Shown here: piece after piece, positions 1-7,950 of the stretch | How the letters are laid out: each line of letters begins with the position of its first letter | How positions within the stretch are numbered: position 1 is the stretch's first letter | DNA from: an uncultured beta proteobacterium | GTDB lineage: Bacteria > Pseudomonadota > Gammaproteobacteria > Burkholderiales > Burkholderiaceae | Direction: 5' to 3' | Assembly: GCA_903845455.1 (NCBI GenBank) | Contig: CAIMXN010000085.1 | Location: forward strand, 1-9,995 | DNA length: 9,995 bases | Program-made: the position numbers and the translations under genes | Notes under the pieces: model-generated | What the model was told of the DNA's origin: nothing | Seen by the model: only the letters and a program-made list of their open reading frames with translations | Database searches by the model: none

Positions 1-2
1 CA

Positions 3-3000
3 GTTTCAAAAGCGAAACCTTACAAGAGTTGGATTGATGCAGTTCGTGTTAAGTTGGATGAAGTAGATGCCAGTAAGGCTGACATCGTCGACGAGAAGAC
101 AAGCATTCGGCCAGCTGCAAAATTATTAGACCGCCAGCAAGCTTTTGGTTATACCCAAGAGGATATTAAGTACCTCATGGCGCCAATGGCCATGAATGGC
201 GAAGAGGCCATTGGTTCGATGGGTAACGACAGCCCATTGGCTGTTCTCTCAAATAAGAATAAGCCACTCTATAACTACTTCAAACAGTTGTTCGCGCAAG
301 TTACCAATCCTCCGATTGATTCCATCCGTGAAAACATGGTGATGTCATTGGTGTCATTTATTGGACCAAAACCTAATCTACTCGATACCAACAATATCAA
401 CCCACCAATGCGTTTGGAGGTGAGTCAGCCTATTTTAGATTTTGACGATATGACAAAGATTCGTCATATCGGTCACTACACCAATGGCAAATTCCGCTCG
501 TATGAATTGGATATTTGTTATCCAGTAGTCTGGGGCAAAGCTGGGATTGAAGCACGTCTAGCTTCTCTTTGTGCAGAAGCTGCCGATGCAGTACGTTCCG
601 GTTTCAACATCTTGATCGTCAGCGATCGCCAAATAGATGAGAAGCACATTGCGATTCCTGCCTTGTTGGCAACCTCAGCAGTTCATCAACATTTGGTTGA
701 AAAAGGTTTGCGTACCAGCGTTGGTCTCGTTGTTGAAACTGGTAGCGCACGTGAGACACATCACTTTGCACTCTTGGCTGGCTATGGAGCAGAAGCGGTT
801 CATCCGTATCTTGCGATGGAAACTTTGGCTGAATTAGCTAAGGGTCTATCAGGCGATTTGTCGGCTGAAAAAGCAGTAAAGAACTTTATTAAAGCCGTTG
901 GTAAGGGCTTGCAAAAAGTTATGTCGAAGATGGGCATTTCCACTTATATGTCGTATACCGGCTCACAAATTTTTGAAGCTATTGGCTTGAATCAAGAAGT
1001 GATTGACCGGTATTTCAAAGGTACCCCATCTAATGTTGGTGGTATCGGCGTATTTGAAGTGGCTGAAGAAGCTCTTCGTATGCACACAGGGGCATTTAGT
1101 GATGATCCAGTCTTAAGCAATATGCTTGAGGCTGGTGGTGAATATGCATTCCGTATTCGTGGTGAAGACCATATGTGGACGCCCGACACAATTGCGAAGT
1201 TGCAGCATTCCACTCGGATCGGTGCTGAAAAGGGCTATCAGACCTATAAAGAGTATGCCAACATCATTAACGATCAAAGCAAGCGTCAAATGACATTGCG
1301 TGGTTTATTTGAGTTCAAGATTGATCCAGCAAAAGCCATTCCATTGGATGAAGTTGAGTCTGCCAAAGAAATCGTCAAGCGTTTTGCTACGGGCGCGATG
1401 TCTTTGGGTTCGATCTCGACTGAGGCTCATGCTACTTTAGCGATCGCTATGAATCGCATTGGCGGTAAGTCGAATACTGGTGAGGGTGGAGAAGATCCAA
1501 ATCGTTATGTCAACGAACTCAAAGGTATTCCGATTAAAAAAGGCGAGACTTTAGCGAGCATCTTAGGTAGCGATGTTGTTGAAGCGAATATTCCTTTGTT
1601 GGATGGCGATTCATTGCGCTCCAAAATTAAACAAGTCGCTTCTGGCCGTTTTGGTGTGACCACTGAGTATTTGCGTTCCGCTGATCAATTGCAAATCAAA
1701 ATGGCTCAGGGTGCTAAGCCAGGTGAGGGCGGTCAATTGCCTGGCGGCAAGGTTTCTGATTACATCGGTAAGTTACGCTACTCGATACCTGGTGTTGGTT
1801 TAATTTCCCCACCTCCGCATCATGATATTTACTCAATTGAAGATATCGCTCAATTAATTCATGACTTGAAGAATGTCAATCCAGCAGCCGATGTATCTGT
1901 GAAACTGGTTTCGGAAGTGGGTGTTGGCACGATTGCTGCTGGTGTTGCTAAAGCAAAGGCAGATCACGTAGTGATTGCCGGCCATGATGGTGGTACTGGC
2001 GCATCGCCACTGTCTTCTATTAAGCATGCTGGTTCTCCATGGGAATTGGGTTTGGCTGAAACACAGCAGACATTGGTACTGAATCGTTTACGTAGTCGTA
2101 TTCGTGTGCAGGCTGATGGTCAAATGAAAACTGGTCGTGATGTCGTAATCGGTGCTTTGTTAGGCGCAGATGAGTTTGGATTTGCAACAGCACCATTGGT
2201 TGTAGAGGGTTGCATCATGATGCGCAAGTGTCATTTGAATACCTGCCCAGTGGGTGTGGCTACACAAGATCCAGAATTACGTAAAAAGTTTGCTGGTAAG
2301 CCAGAGCACATTGTGAACTTCTTCTTCTTTATTGCAGAAGAAGCGCGCGAGATTATGGCGCAATTAGGTATTCGTAAGTTTAATGATCTGATTGGTCGTG
2401 TTGATCTCTTAGATACTCGCAAAGGTATCGATAACTGGAAGGTACATGGCTTGGATTTCAGCAAAATCTTTGCTGCGCCACAAGTGCCTGCTGATGTACC
2501 ACGCTATCAAGTGCTCACACAAGATCATGGTCTGGCAAGTGCGCTCGACAATATCTTGATCGAGAAGAGTGAACCTGCAATTCAGCGCGGCGAGAAAGTG
2601 TCTTTCATTGTTCCGGTCAAGAACGTGAACCGTACAGTTGGCGCAATGCTCTCTGGTGAGATTGCTCAGCGTTATGGCCATGCAGGCTTGCCAGATGACA
2701 CTATTCACATTCAGTTAAATGGTACTGCTGGCCAAAGCTTTGCTGCTTTCTTGGCGCATGGTATTACCTTGGATTTGGTTGGTGATGGTAACGACTACGT
2801 TGGTAAAGGTTTATCTGGTGGTCGTGTGATTGTGCGTGCACCACATGAGTTTCGCGGCGATACAGCCAAGAACATCATTGTTGGCAATACCGTTCTTTAT
2901 GGCGCTATTGGTGGTGAGGCCTTCTTCAACGGTGTAGCTGGCGAGCGTTTTGCTGTTCGTAACTCTGGTGCCACAACGGTAGTTGAAGGCACAGGCGATC

Positions 3001-3431
3001 ATGGTTGTGAATACATGACTGGCGGTACTGTTGTAGTCTTGGGTACAACCGGCCGTAACTTTGCTGCTGGTATGAGTGGTGGCATTGCTTATGTATATGA
3101 CGAAGATGGTTTATTCGACAAGCGTTGCAACACTAGTATGGCTACCCTTGAAAAAGTATTGCCTTCTGCAGAACAAATTGCCCAGATGCCTCAGGCACAG
3201 TGGCATGCCCCTATTGATGTCAAAGACGGTGGTGAGCGCTTAACAGATGAGCAAATTCTGAAAGGTTTGATTGAGCGTCATTTCCGTCACACTGGTTCAG
3301 AGCGTGCAAAAGCACTCTTGGCTGATTGGGAAAATTCCCGTGGCCGTTTTGTGAAAGTGCTGCCAACGGAGTACAAGCGTGCTCTAGGTGAGTTGTGGGA
3401 AAAAGCGCATAACAAAACCGTTGCTGCTTAA
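3..3431 (+). CDS. gltB: Glutamate synthase (NADPH) large subunit, 5'-truncated by window edge
   Basis: This is the alpha subunit of glutamate synthase (GOGAT), which transfers the amide nitrogen of glutamine to 2-oxoglutarate in the cytoplasm. The frame is open from base 3 with no start in sight, so the N-terminal class II glutaminase domain (roughly 400 residues in the family) lies upstream; about 1142 residues are seen. The TTG at 54 is an internal Leu codon, not a start, because the frame continues upstream with plausible GltB sequence. In order one sees the central domain (about 250-1100), the FMN-binding synthase domain with GEGGEDPNR (1479-1505) and HDGGTGASP (1983-2009), and the three Cys of the [3Fe-4S] cluster at codons 2211, 2229 and 2244 with C-x5-C-x4-C spacing. 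The C-terminal glycine-rich GXGXG beta-helix domain spans about 2700-3150. It ends in TAA 51 bases before gltD. The visible part has no frameshift or missing key residue. Confidence 0.97.
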   Translation, partial: VSKAKPYKSWIDAVRVKLDEVDASKADIVDEKTSIRPAAKLLDRQQAFGYTQEDIKYLMAPMAMNGEEAIGSMGNDSPLAVLSNKNKPLYNYFKQLFAQVTNPPIDSIRENMVMSLVSFIGPKPNLLDTNNINPPMRLEVSQPILDFDDMTKIRHIGHYTNGKFRSYELDICYPVVWGKAGIEARLASLCAEAADAVRSGFNILIVSDRQIDEKHIAIPALLATSAVHQHLVEKGLRTSVGLVVETGSARETHHFALLAGYGAEAVHPYLAMETLAELAKGLSGDLSAEKAVKNFIKAVGKGLQKVMSKMGISTYMSYTGSQIFEAIGLNQEVIDRYFKGTPSNVGGIGVFEVAEEALRMHTGAFSDDPVLSNMLEAGGEYAFRIRGEDHMWTPDTIAKLQHSTRIGAEKGYQTYKEYANIINDQSKRQMTLRGLFEFKIDPAKAIPLDEVESAKEIVKRFATGAMSLGSISTEAHATLAIAMNRIGGKSNTGEGGEDPNRYVNELKGIPIKKGETLASILGSDVVEANIPLLDGDSLRSKIKQVASGRFGVTTEYLRSADQLQIKMAQGAKPGEGGQLPGGKVSDYIGKLRYSIPGVGLISPPPHHDIYSIEDIAQLIHDLKNVNPAADVSVKLVSEVGVGTIAAGVAKAKADHVVIAGHDGGTGASPLSSIKHAGSPWELGLAETQQTLVLNRLRSRIRVQADGQMKTGRDVVIGALLGADEFGFATAPLVVEGCIMMRKCHLNTCPVGVATQDPELRKKFAGKPEHIVNFFFFIAEEAREIMAQLGIRKFNDLIGRVDLLDTRKGIDNWKVHGLDFSKIFAAPQVPADVPRYQVLTQDHGLASALDNILIEKSEPAIQRGEKVSFIVPVKNVNRTVGAMLSGEIAQRYGHAGLPDDTIHIQLNGTAGQSFAAFLAHGITLDLVGDGNDYVGKGLSGGRVIVRAPHEFRGDTAKNIIVGNTVLYGAIGGEAFFNGVAGERFAVRNSGATTVVEGTGDHGCEYMTGGTVVVLGTTGRNFAAGMSGGIAYVYDEDGLFDKRCNTSMATLEKVLPSAEQIAQMPQAQWHAPIDVKDGGERLTDEQILKGLIERHFRHTGSERAKALLADWENSRGRFVKVLPTEYKRALGELWEKAHNKTVAA

Positions 3432-3482
3432 GTTACTTAATCAATATAGACAGACGTTAAGAAAAAATACTGAGGATTTAAT

Positions 3483-4946
3483 ATGGGTAAGGTCACTGGA
3501 TTTATGGAGTTTGAGCGCGTAGATGAAACTTACGAAGCTCCTGCTAAACGCCTCCATCATTACAAAGAGTTTATTGTTGCCTTAACGGATGAAGAAGCAA
3601 AAGTTGAGGGCGCACGTTGCATGGACTGCGGTATTCCATTTTGTAATAACGGGTGTCCAGTCAACAACATCATTCCTGATTTCAATGATTTGGTGTTTCA
3701 TAATGATTGGCAAAATGCCCTAGATGTCTTGCACTCGACCAATAACTTCCCTGAATTTACTGGCCGTATCTGTCCTGCACCTTGTGAAGCCGCTTGTACT
3801 TTAGGTATTAATCGCGCACCAGTTGGTATTAAATCTATTGAGCATGCCATTATCGATAAGGGCTGGGAAAGTGGTTGGGTGAAGCCACAACTACCGAAAA
3901 TCAAGACTGGTAAAACAGTAGCCGTGGTTGGTGGTGGTCCTGCTGGTATGGCAGCTGCACAGCAATTAGCCCGTGTTGGTCATGATGTCACCGTATTTGA
4001 GAAGAATGATCGTATTGGAGGTTTGCTCCGTTACGGTATTCCTGATTTCAAGATGGAGAAGTGGTTGATTGATCGTCGCGTTGAGCAGATGCAAGCTGAA
4101 GGTGTAAAGTTTGAAACAGGTGTCTTTGTTGGCAAAGAGCCTATTGGCGCCGAAGTAAAAAATTATTCAACAAAAACGATTTCGCCAGATCAGTTGATGA
4201 AAGATTTTGATGCAGTGGTCATTACTGGTGGCGCAGAGCAGCCCCGTGACCTACCAGTTCCCGGTCGTGAATTGGCTGGCGTTCATTACGCTTTGGAATT
4301 CTTGATCCCACAGAACAAAGAAAATGCTGGTGATTTCAAAAATGAAATTCGGGCAACAGGTAAGAATGTTGTGGTTATTGGCGGTGGAGATACTGGGTCT
4401 GACTGCGTCGGCACGTCAAATCGTCATGGTGCAACGAAGATTACTCAATTTGAGTTGTTGCCACAACCACCAGAAGTTGAAAATAAGCCATTGGTATGGC
4501 CATATTGGCCCACTAAATTACGGACCTCATCATCACATGATGAAGGTTGCGACCGTGATTGGTCGGTTGGAACTAAGCGTTTTGAGGGTAAAAATGGCAA
4601 ACTTGAGAAACTCATCTGCGTTCGCTTGGAATGGAAAGACGGCAAGATGTCAGAAGTGCCAAACTCTGAATTTGAGATCAAGGCTGATTTAGTACTCTTG
4701 GCAATGGGTTTTGTGTCCCCGGCACAACAAGTGCTCAATGCTTTTGGCGTTGAAAAAGACGCTCGTGGCAATGCTAAAGCAACCGTTGACGGTCAAAAAG
4801 CCTATCAAACGAATGTTGCCAAGGTCTTTGCTGCGGGTGATATGCGTCGTGGCCAATCTTTAGTGGTTTGGGCAATTCGTGAGGGTCGCCAGTGTGCTCA
4901 GGCAGTAGATGAGTATTTAATGGGGTCTTCCGTTCTGCCACGATAA
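3483..4946 (+). CDS. gltD: Glutamate synthase (NADPH) small subunit
   Basis: This is the beta subunit of glutamate synthase. It oxidises NADPH at FAD and passes electrons through iron-sulfur clusters to the FMN of GltB. Its 487 residues are a normal family length. The N-terminal ferredoxin-like part carries Cys46, Cys49, Cys54, Cys58 and then Cys97, Cys101, Cys105, the set expected to bind two [4Fe-4S] clusters. A first Rossmann motif VVGGGPAG (148-155) binds FAD, and a second, VIGGGDTG (298-305), is the NADPH site. The C-terminal AAGDMRRGQSLVVWAI (450-465) is the conserved FAD-contacting end of this family. The ATG start is supported by TGAGGA at 3471-3476, seven bases upstream. It follows gltB by 51 bases in the same direction, as in a normal gltBD operon. 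The homologous fold also occurs in dihydropyrimidine dehydrogenase and NfnB-like proteins, but the adjacent gltB settles the call. Confidence 0.97.
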   Translation: MGKVTGFMEFERVDETYEAPAKRLHHYKEFIVALTDEEAKVEGARCMDCGIPFCNNGCPVNNIIPDFNDLVFHNDWQNALDVLHSTNNFPEFTGRICPAPCEAACTLGINRAPVGIKSIEHAIIDKGWESGWVKPQLPKIKTGKTVAVVGGGPAGMAAAQQLARVGHDVTVFEKNDRIGGLLRYGIPDFKMEKWLIDRRVEQMQAEGVKFETGVFVGKEPIGAEVKNYSTKTISPDQLMKDFDAVVITGGAEQPRDLPVPGRELAGVHYALEFLIPQNKENAGDFKNEIRATGKNVVVIGGGDTGSDCVGTSNRHGATKITQFELLPQPPEVENKPLVWPYWPTKLRTSSSHDEGCDRDWSVGTKRFEGKNGKLEKLICVRLEWKDGKMSEVPNSEFEIKADLVLLAMGFVSPAQQVLNAFGVEKDARGNAKATVDGQKAYQTNVAKVFAAGDMRRGQSLVVWAIREGRQCAQAVDEYLMGSSVLPR

Positions 4947-4950
4947 TATC

Positions 4951-4954
4951 GGGG
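4951..4954 (+). promoter_or_regulatory. Candidate Shine-Dalgarno of mlaF with short spacing
   Basis: GGGG lies only two bases before the ATG at 4957, which is closer than the usual five to nine bases. No other purine-rich motif sits at a better distance, because the gltD stop codon is just upstream. The next in-frame start-like codon is a TTG at 4981 without a ribosome site, so 4957 remains the best start. Translation of mlaF may depend partly on ribosomes finishing gltD; that coupling is inferred. Confidence 0.4.
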
Positions 4955-4956
4955 AT

Positions 4957-5823
4957 ATGAATAGTAGCCAGCCTCATTCTTTGACAGCACAGCAAAAATC
5001 GCTAGGACCAGCTTACGGCGAAGTCGTCGTTTCTATTAAGGACGTCAACTTTTCTTATGCGCCTGGCGAAAGACAAATTTTGTCTGGTCTCAGCATGGAG
5101 TTTCGACGCGGTCAAGTAGTCGCGGTGATGGGTGGGTCCGGCTGCGGTAAGACCACTATTCTGAGATTAATTGGCGGTCAATTTACTGCGCAGTCAGGCG
5201 AAGTTCTCTTTGAAGGTCGCGATATTGGCAAGATGAGTTCTGCTGAATTAATGTTGGCGCGTCGTCGCATGGGTATGTTATTCCAGTTCGGCGCCTTATT
5301 TACGGATCTGAGTGTTTTTGAGAATGTTGCTTTTCCATTACGCGAACATACCAATTTGAGTGAAGAACTCTTACGCTCTTTGGTGCTCATGAAACTCAAT
5401 GCAGTGGGTTTGCGAGGTGCTCGCGACTTAATGCCAGCACAAATTTCTGGTGGTATGGCAAGACGTGTTGCACTGGCTCGCGCGATTGCGCTTGATCCAC
5501 CATTGATTATGTATGACGAGCCCTTTGCTGGTTTAGATCCTATTTCTTTGGGGATCACTGCAAGATTGATTCGTGATTTGAATAATGCGCTCGGTGCTAC
5601 TAGCTTATTAGTAACGCATGATGTTGAAGAGACTTTTGAAATTGCTGACTACGTTTACTTTATTGCCAATGGCCGCATTGGTGCAGAAGGTACGCCAGAC
5701 GAATTAAGTCGTTCAACGGATCCGTTTGTTCGCCAGTTTTTAGATGCTGCACCAGATGGCCCTGTACCGTTTCATTATCCTGGGCAAAGTCTGGAAGAAG
5801 ATTTTGGAGTGATGGCGAGATGA
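4957..5823 (+). CDS. mlaF: Mla phospholipid transport ATPase MlaF
   Basis: This is the ATP-hydrolysing subunit of the inner-membrane MlaFEDB complex, which moves phospholipid between the inner membrane and MlaC. It has 288 residues, with a complete ABC domain: Walker A GGSGCGKTT (59-67), Q-loop Gln110, signature ISGGM (163-167), Walker B ending in Asp187 with catalytic Glu188, and H-loop His221. The C-terminal DGPVPFHYP (267-275) matches the tail typical of MlaF and separates it from other ABC ATPases; in E. coli this tail reaches the neighbouring MlaF subunit and MlaB. The N-terminus is about 20 residues longer than I recall for E. coli MlaF and is polar and unstructured-looking. The gene starts 10 bases after gltD and its stop overlaps mlaE by four bases (ATGA). 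Older names for this family are Ttg2A and Mkl-like ATPase. Confidence 0.95.
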   Translation: MNSSQPHSLTAQQKSLGPAYGEVVVSIKDVNFSYAPGERQILSGLSMEFRRGQVVAVMGGSGCGKTTILRLIGGQFTAQSGEVLFEGRDIGKMSSAELMLARRRMGMLFQFGALFTDLSVFENVAFPLREHTNLSEELLRSLVLMKLNAVGLRGARDLMPAQISGGMARRVALARAIALDPPLIMYDEPFAGLDPISLGITARLIRDLNNALGATSLLVTHDVEETFEIADYVYFIANGRIGAEGTPDELSRSTDPFVRQFLDAAPDGPVPFHYPGQSLEEDFGVMAR

Positions 5824-6617
5824 CCCTATTGCATAAGACATTAGATCTATTAGGCGACCTTGGTTTTTTTGTTCGTCGTAATTTAACAAGTCTTGGAAAT
5901 GCAGCGCGGATGTTTGTTGCAGTAATTTGGCGTTCTGGTTTTTTATTAAAAAGGCCACGTTTAGTTTCAGATCAAATCTTATTTGTAGGTAATCACTCTT
6001 TTGTGATCATTGCTGTCTCAGGTTTGTTTGTGGGTTTTGTTTTAGGCTTGCAAGGTTATTACACGCTCAATCGTTATGGTTCTGAGCAGGCATTAGGGTT
6101 ACTGGTGGCACTTTCTTTAACCCGTGAATTAGGTCCAGTGATTACTGCTCTGTTATTTGCAGGACGTGCGGGCACATCCCTAACAGCAGAGATTGGCCTG
6201 ATGAAAGCAGGCGAACAACTCAGCGCTATGGAGATGATGGCAGTTGACCCATTAAGCCGCGTGATTGCACCGCGCCTCTGGGCGGGTATTATTGCGATGC
6301 CGATTTTGGCAACGATTTTTACTGCTGTTGGTGTGATGGGTGGTTATTTCGTTGGCGTCCCATTGATTGGTGTCGACTCCGGCGCTTTCTGGTCACAAAT
6401 GCAAGGCGGTGTAGATCTCTTTTCAGATATTGGTAACGGCTTAATTAAAAGTATGGTCTTCGGTATAGCGGTAACTTTTATTGCGCTTTATCAAGGTTAT
6501 GAAGCAAAACCAACGCCTGAGGGTGTATCGCAGGCAACTACCCGGACGGTGGTGGTCTCCTCTTTATCGGTCTTAGCATTAGATTTCTTACTGACCGCAT
6601 TGATGTTCTCAAATTAG
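5820..6617 (+). CDS. mlaE: Mla phospholipid transport permease MlaE
   Basis: This is the multi-spanning permease of the MlaFEDB complex in the inner membrane (MlaE/Ttg2B family, formerly DUF140). Its 265 residues are close to the E. coli length of about 260. An amphipathic N-terminal region (about 5-40) is followed by hydrophobic segments at roughly 60-80, 93-116, 150-180, 208-225 and 244-262. The family signature is clear: LTRELGPVITALLFAGRAG (100-118), then TAEIGLMKAGEQLSAMEMMAVDP (122-144). The second stretch is the cytoplasmic coupling region that contacts MlaF. The ATG overlaps the mlaF stop as ATGA, which indicates translational coupling. No disruption is visible. The family resemblance to plant TGD1 is general knowledge of these permeases. 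Confidence 0.95.
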   Translation: MTLLHKTLDLLGDLGFFVRRNLTSLGNAARMFVAVIWRSGFLLKRPRLVSDQILFVGNHSFVIIAVSGLFVGFVLGLQGYYTLNRYGSEQALGLLVALSLTRELGPVITALLFAGRAGTSLTAEIGLMKAGEQLSAMEMMAVDPLSRVIAPRLWAGIIAMPILATIFTAVGVMGGYFVGVPLIGVDSGAFWSQMQGGVDLFSDIGNGLIKSMVFGIAVTFIALYQGYEAKPTPEGVSQATTRTVVVSSLSVLALDFLLTALMFSN

Positions 6618-6638
6618 AAAGAATAAACTGGGGCTCTT

Positions 6639-7145
6639 ATGAGAAAAAGTGCAATTGATATTTGGGTAGGAATTTTTGTAGCCATCGGCTTACTGGCTGC
6701 ATTATTTCTTGCACTAAAGGTTGGCAATATGAATGCAGTTTCATTCGCACCAACCTATAAGATTTCCGCACGCTTTGACAACATTGGCGGTTTGAAGCCA
6801 CGTGCGCCAGTGAAAAGCGCAGGGGTTGTAGTTGGGCGCATCGCCAATATTTCTTTTGATGACAAAACCTATCAAGCGACGGTTGTCATGACGATTGAGG
6901 ATACTTATAAGTTCCCCAAAGATTCATCTGCCAAGATTTTGACTTCTGGTTTATTGGGAGAGCAGTACATTGGCTTGGAGGCTGGTGGCTCAGATGATAT
7001 GTTGACCAATGGCGAAAAGCTTACTCAAACTCAATCTGCTATCGTTTTGGAAAATCTGATTAGTCAATTTTTATACAACAAGGCAGCAGATAGCGGCCAA
7101 GACAAGAGTCAAGACAAGAGCCAAGATAAGAGCACAGCAAAATGA
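6639..7145 (+). CDS. mlaD: Mla MCE-domain lipid-binding protein MlaD
   Basis: This is the periplasmic MCE subunit, which in E. coli forms a hexameric ring on MlaE and passes lipid to or from MlaC. Of 168 residues, 8-27 form the single N-terminal membrane anchor with a long periplasmic domain after it. The MCE domain runs about 38-116, with FDNIGGLKPRAPVKSAGVVVG (46-66) and the pore-loop region LLGEQYIGL (105-113). A helix at about 132-149 (SAIVLENLISQFLYNKAA), the expected MlaC-facing pore helix, follows. The protein ends in a hydrophilic tail containing QDKS three times (154-165), which is not part of the conserved fold. GGGG at 6630-6633, five bases before the ATG, supports the start. The stop overlaps the mlaA start by four bases. 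Confidence 0.94.
   Translation: MRKSAIDIWVGIFVAIGLLAALFLALKVGNMNAVSFAPTYKISARFDNIGGLKPRAPVKSAGVVVGRIANISFDDKTYQATVVMTIEDTYKFPKDSSAKILTSGLLGEQYIGLEAGGSDDMLTNGEKLTQTQSAIVLENLISQFLYNKAADSGQDKSQDKSQDKSTAK
7098..7133 (+). repeat. Three 12-base tandem repeats in the mlaD 3' end
   Basis: The unit CAAGACAAGAGY occurs three times head to tail in frame, giving QDKS-QDKS-QDKS. The third copy has a silent GAC-to-GAT change, and the final base alternates T/C/C, also silent (Ser). The array ends 8 bases before the mlaA ATG. Because the unit is a multiple of three, gain or loss of copies would keep mlaD in frame. AAGAG in the last copy could also act as a weak ribosome site for mlaA; that role is inferred. 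Confidence 0.9.
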
Positions 7146-7891
7146 TGGCTTGGGTAGCAAAGCTGAAACAGGCTTTAGTCATTTTCTTTGCCACTGTATT
7201 GGTGGGTTGTGCGTCTATTCCTGCTGGAGTGGCGCCTTCACCCAACGACCCTTGGGAGTCCTTTAACCGTTCCATCTTTGATTTCAATGAAGGTTTGGAT
7301 GCCTATGTTCTAAAGCCAGTAGTGTCTGGTTACCGATTTGTTCTGCCTGAATTTGTGCGTGAAGGCATTTATAACTTTTTTAGTAACTACAACGATATTT
7401 ACACTGCATTAAATAACTTGCTGCAGGGTAATCCTTCTTACGCTTTTAATGATTTGATGCGAGTTGTAGTGAATACCACTTTTGGTTTGGGTGGCTTTAT
7501 TGATATGGCCACTCCTGGTGGTCTGGAGAAACACAAAGAAGACTGGGGCCAGACTTTTGGCGTTTGGGGTATTCCTTCGGGCCCTTATGTGGTTTTACCA
7601 TTTTTTGGCCCAAGCTCAGTTCGAGATGCCTTTGGCACAACTGCTGACCTAGAGACGGATTACCTCTTTAAATACATCCCCAATGTGGGTTTGCGTAATA
7701 GTATTACTGGTTTGCGGGTTATTAATGCGCGTAATACGTATTACGAGGCTGGCGACTTGCTTGATGGCGCGGCAATTGATAAGTACAGCTTCATGCGTGA
7801 TGCCTATATACAAAGGCGCCAGTATCAAATTGATGAGGGACGTGATGGCGATGAGTCTCTCGTACCGCCTTATGAGAATGGCTACCAGTAA
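7142..7891 (+). CDS. mlaA: Outer-membrane lipoprotein MlaA (VacJ family)
   Basis: MlaA sits in the outer membrane, where it removes mislocalised phospholipid from the outer leaflet and hands it to MlaC; in E. coli it works bound to a trimeric porin. The 249-residue protein opens with a lipoprotein signal peptide: basic Lys7 and Lys9, a hydrophobic core (11-21) and the lipobox LVGC ending at Cys23. Residue +2 is Ala, not Asp, which agrees with sorting to the outer membrane. The family motif NDPWESFNR (35-43) follows, then helices, GGFIDMATP (117-125) and SGPYVVLPFFGPSSVRD (146-162). The start overlaps the mlaD stop as ATGA; a second ATG directly after it (7145) is equally possible and would only remove one Met. 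E. coli carries this gene away from the mlaFEDCB operon, but here it lies inside. Confidence 0.95.
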   Translation: MMAWVAKLKQALVIFFATVLVGCASIPAGVAPSPNDPWESFNRSIFDFNEGLDAYVLKPVVSGYRFVLPEFVREGIYNFFSNYNDIYTALNNLLQGNPSYAFNDLMRVVVNTTFGLGGFIDMATPGGLEKHKEDWGQTFGVWGIPSGPYVVLPFFGPSSVRDAFGTTADLETDYLFKYIPNVGLRNSITGLRVINARNTYYEAGDLLDGAAIDKYSFMRDAYIQRRQYQIDEGRDGDESLVPPYENGYQ

Positions 7892-7899
7892 GTCAAGCC

Positions 7900-7913
7900 A
7901 GCCTTAAGAGGCT
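7900..7913 (+). other. Small inverted repeat in the mlaA-mlaC gap
   Basis: AGCCT and AGGCT pair as a 5-base stem around a TAAG loop, nine bases after the mlaA stop. The stem is short and is followed by AAAATTA rather than a run of T, so it does not look like an intrinsic terminator. It could be a weak processing or stability element, or chance. The rest of the 59-base gap holds only the mlaC ribosome site AGGA (7943-7946). Confidence 0.25.
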
Positions 7914-7950
7914 AAAATTAGGGCTTATTACAGTCGGCCTTTAGGAATCT

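Noticed and set aside
54..56. TTG as the start of gltB
   Set aside because: The frame remains open to base 3 with GltB-like sequence, and the glutaminase domain must lie further upstream, so this is an internal Leu codon.
3432..3482. Possible regulatory element between gltB and gltD
   Set aside because: The 51 bases are AT-rich, with only the gltD ribosome site at 3471-3476; no stable hairpin, T-run terminator or promoter pair was found by eye.
4324..4692. 122-codon + strand frame inside gltD
   Set aside because: It is an out-of-frame shadow of gltD, whose reading frame carries intact FAD and NADPH motifs across the same bases.
5178..5558. 126-codon open frame on the minus strand inside mlaF
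   Set aside because: It lies wholly opposite a well-supported ABC ATPase, and its translation shows no recognisable domain. The same holds for the other antisense frames at 992-1213, 2409-2708 and 4445-4771.
7913..7918. TAAAAT as a -10 box of a promoter for mlaC
   Set aside because: There is no acceptable -35 hexamer 16-18 bases upstream, and such hexamers are common by chance in DNA of this composition.
7900..7920. Intrinsic terminator after mlaA
   Set aside because: The stem has only five pairs and no T-run follows it.
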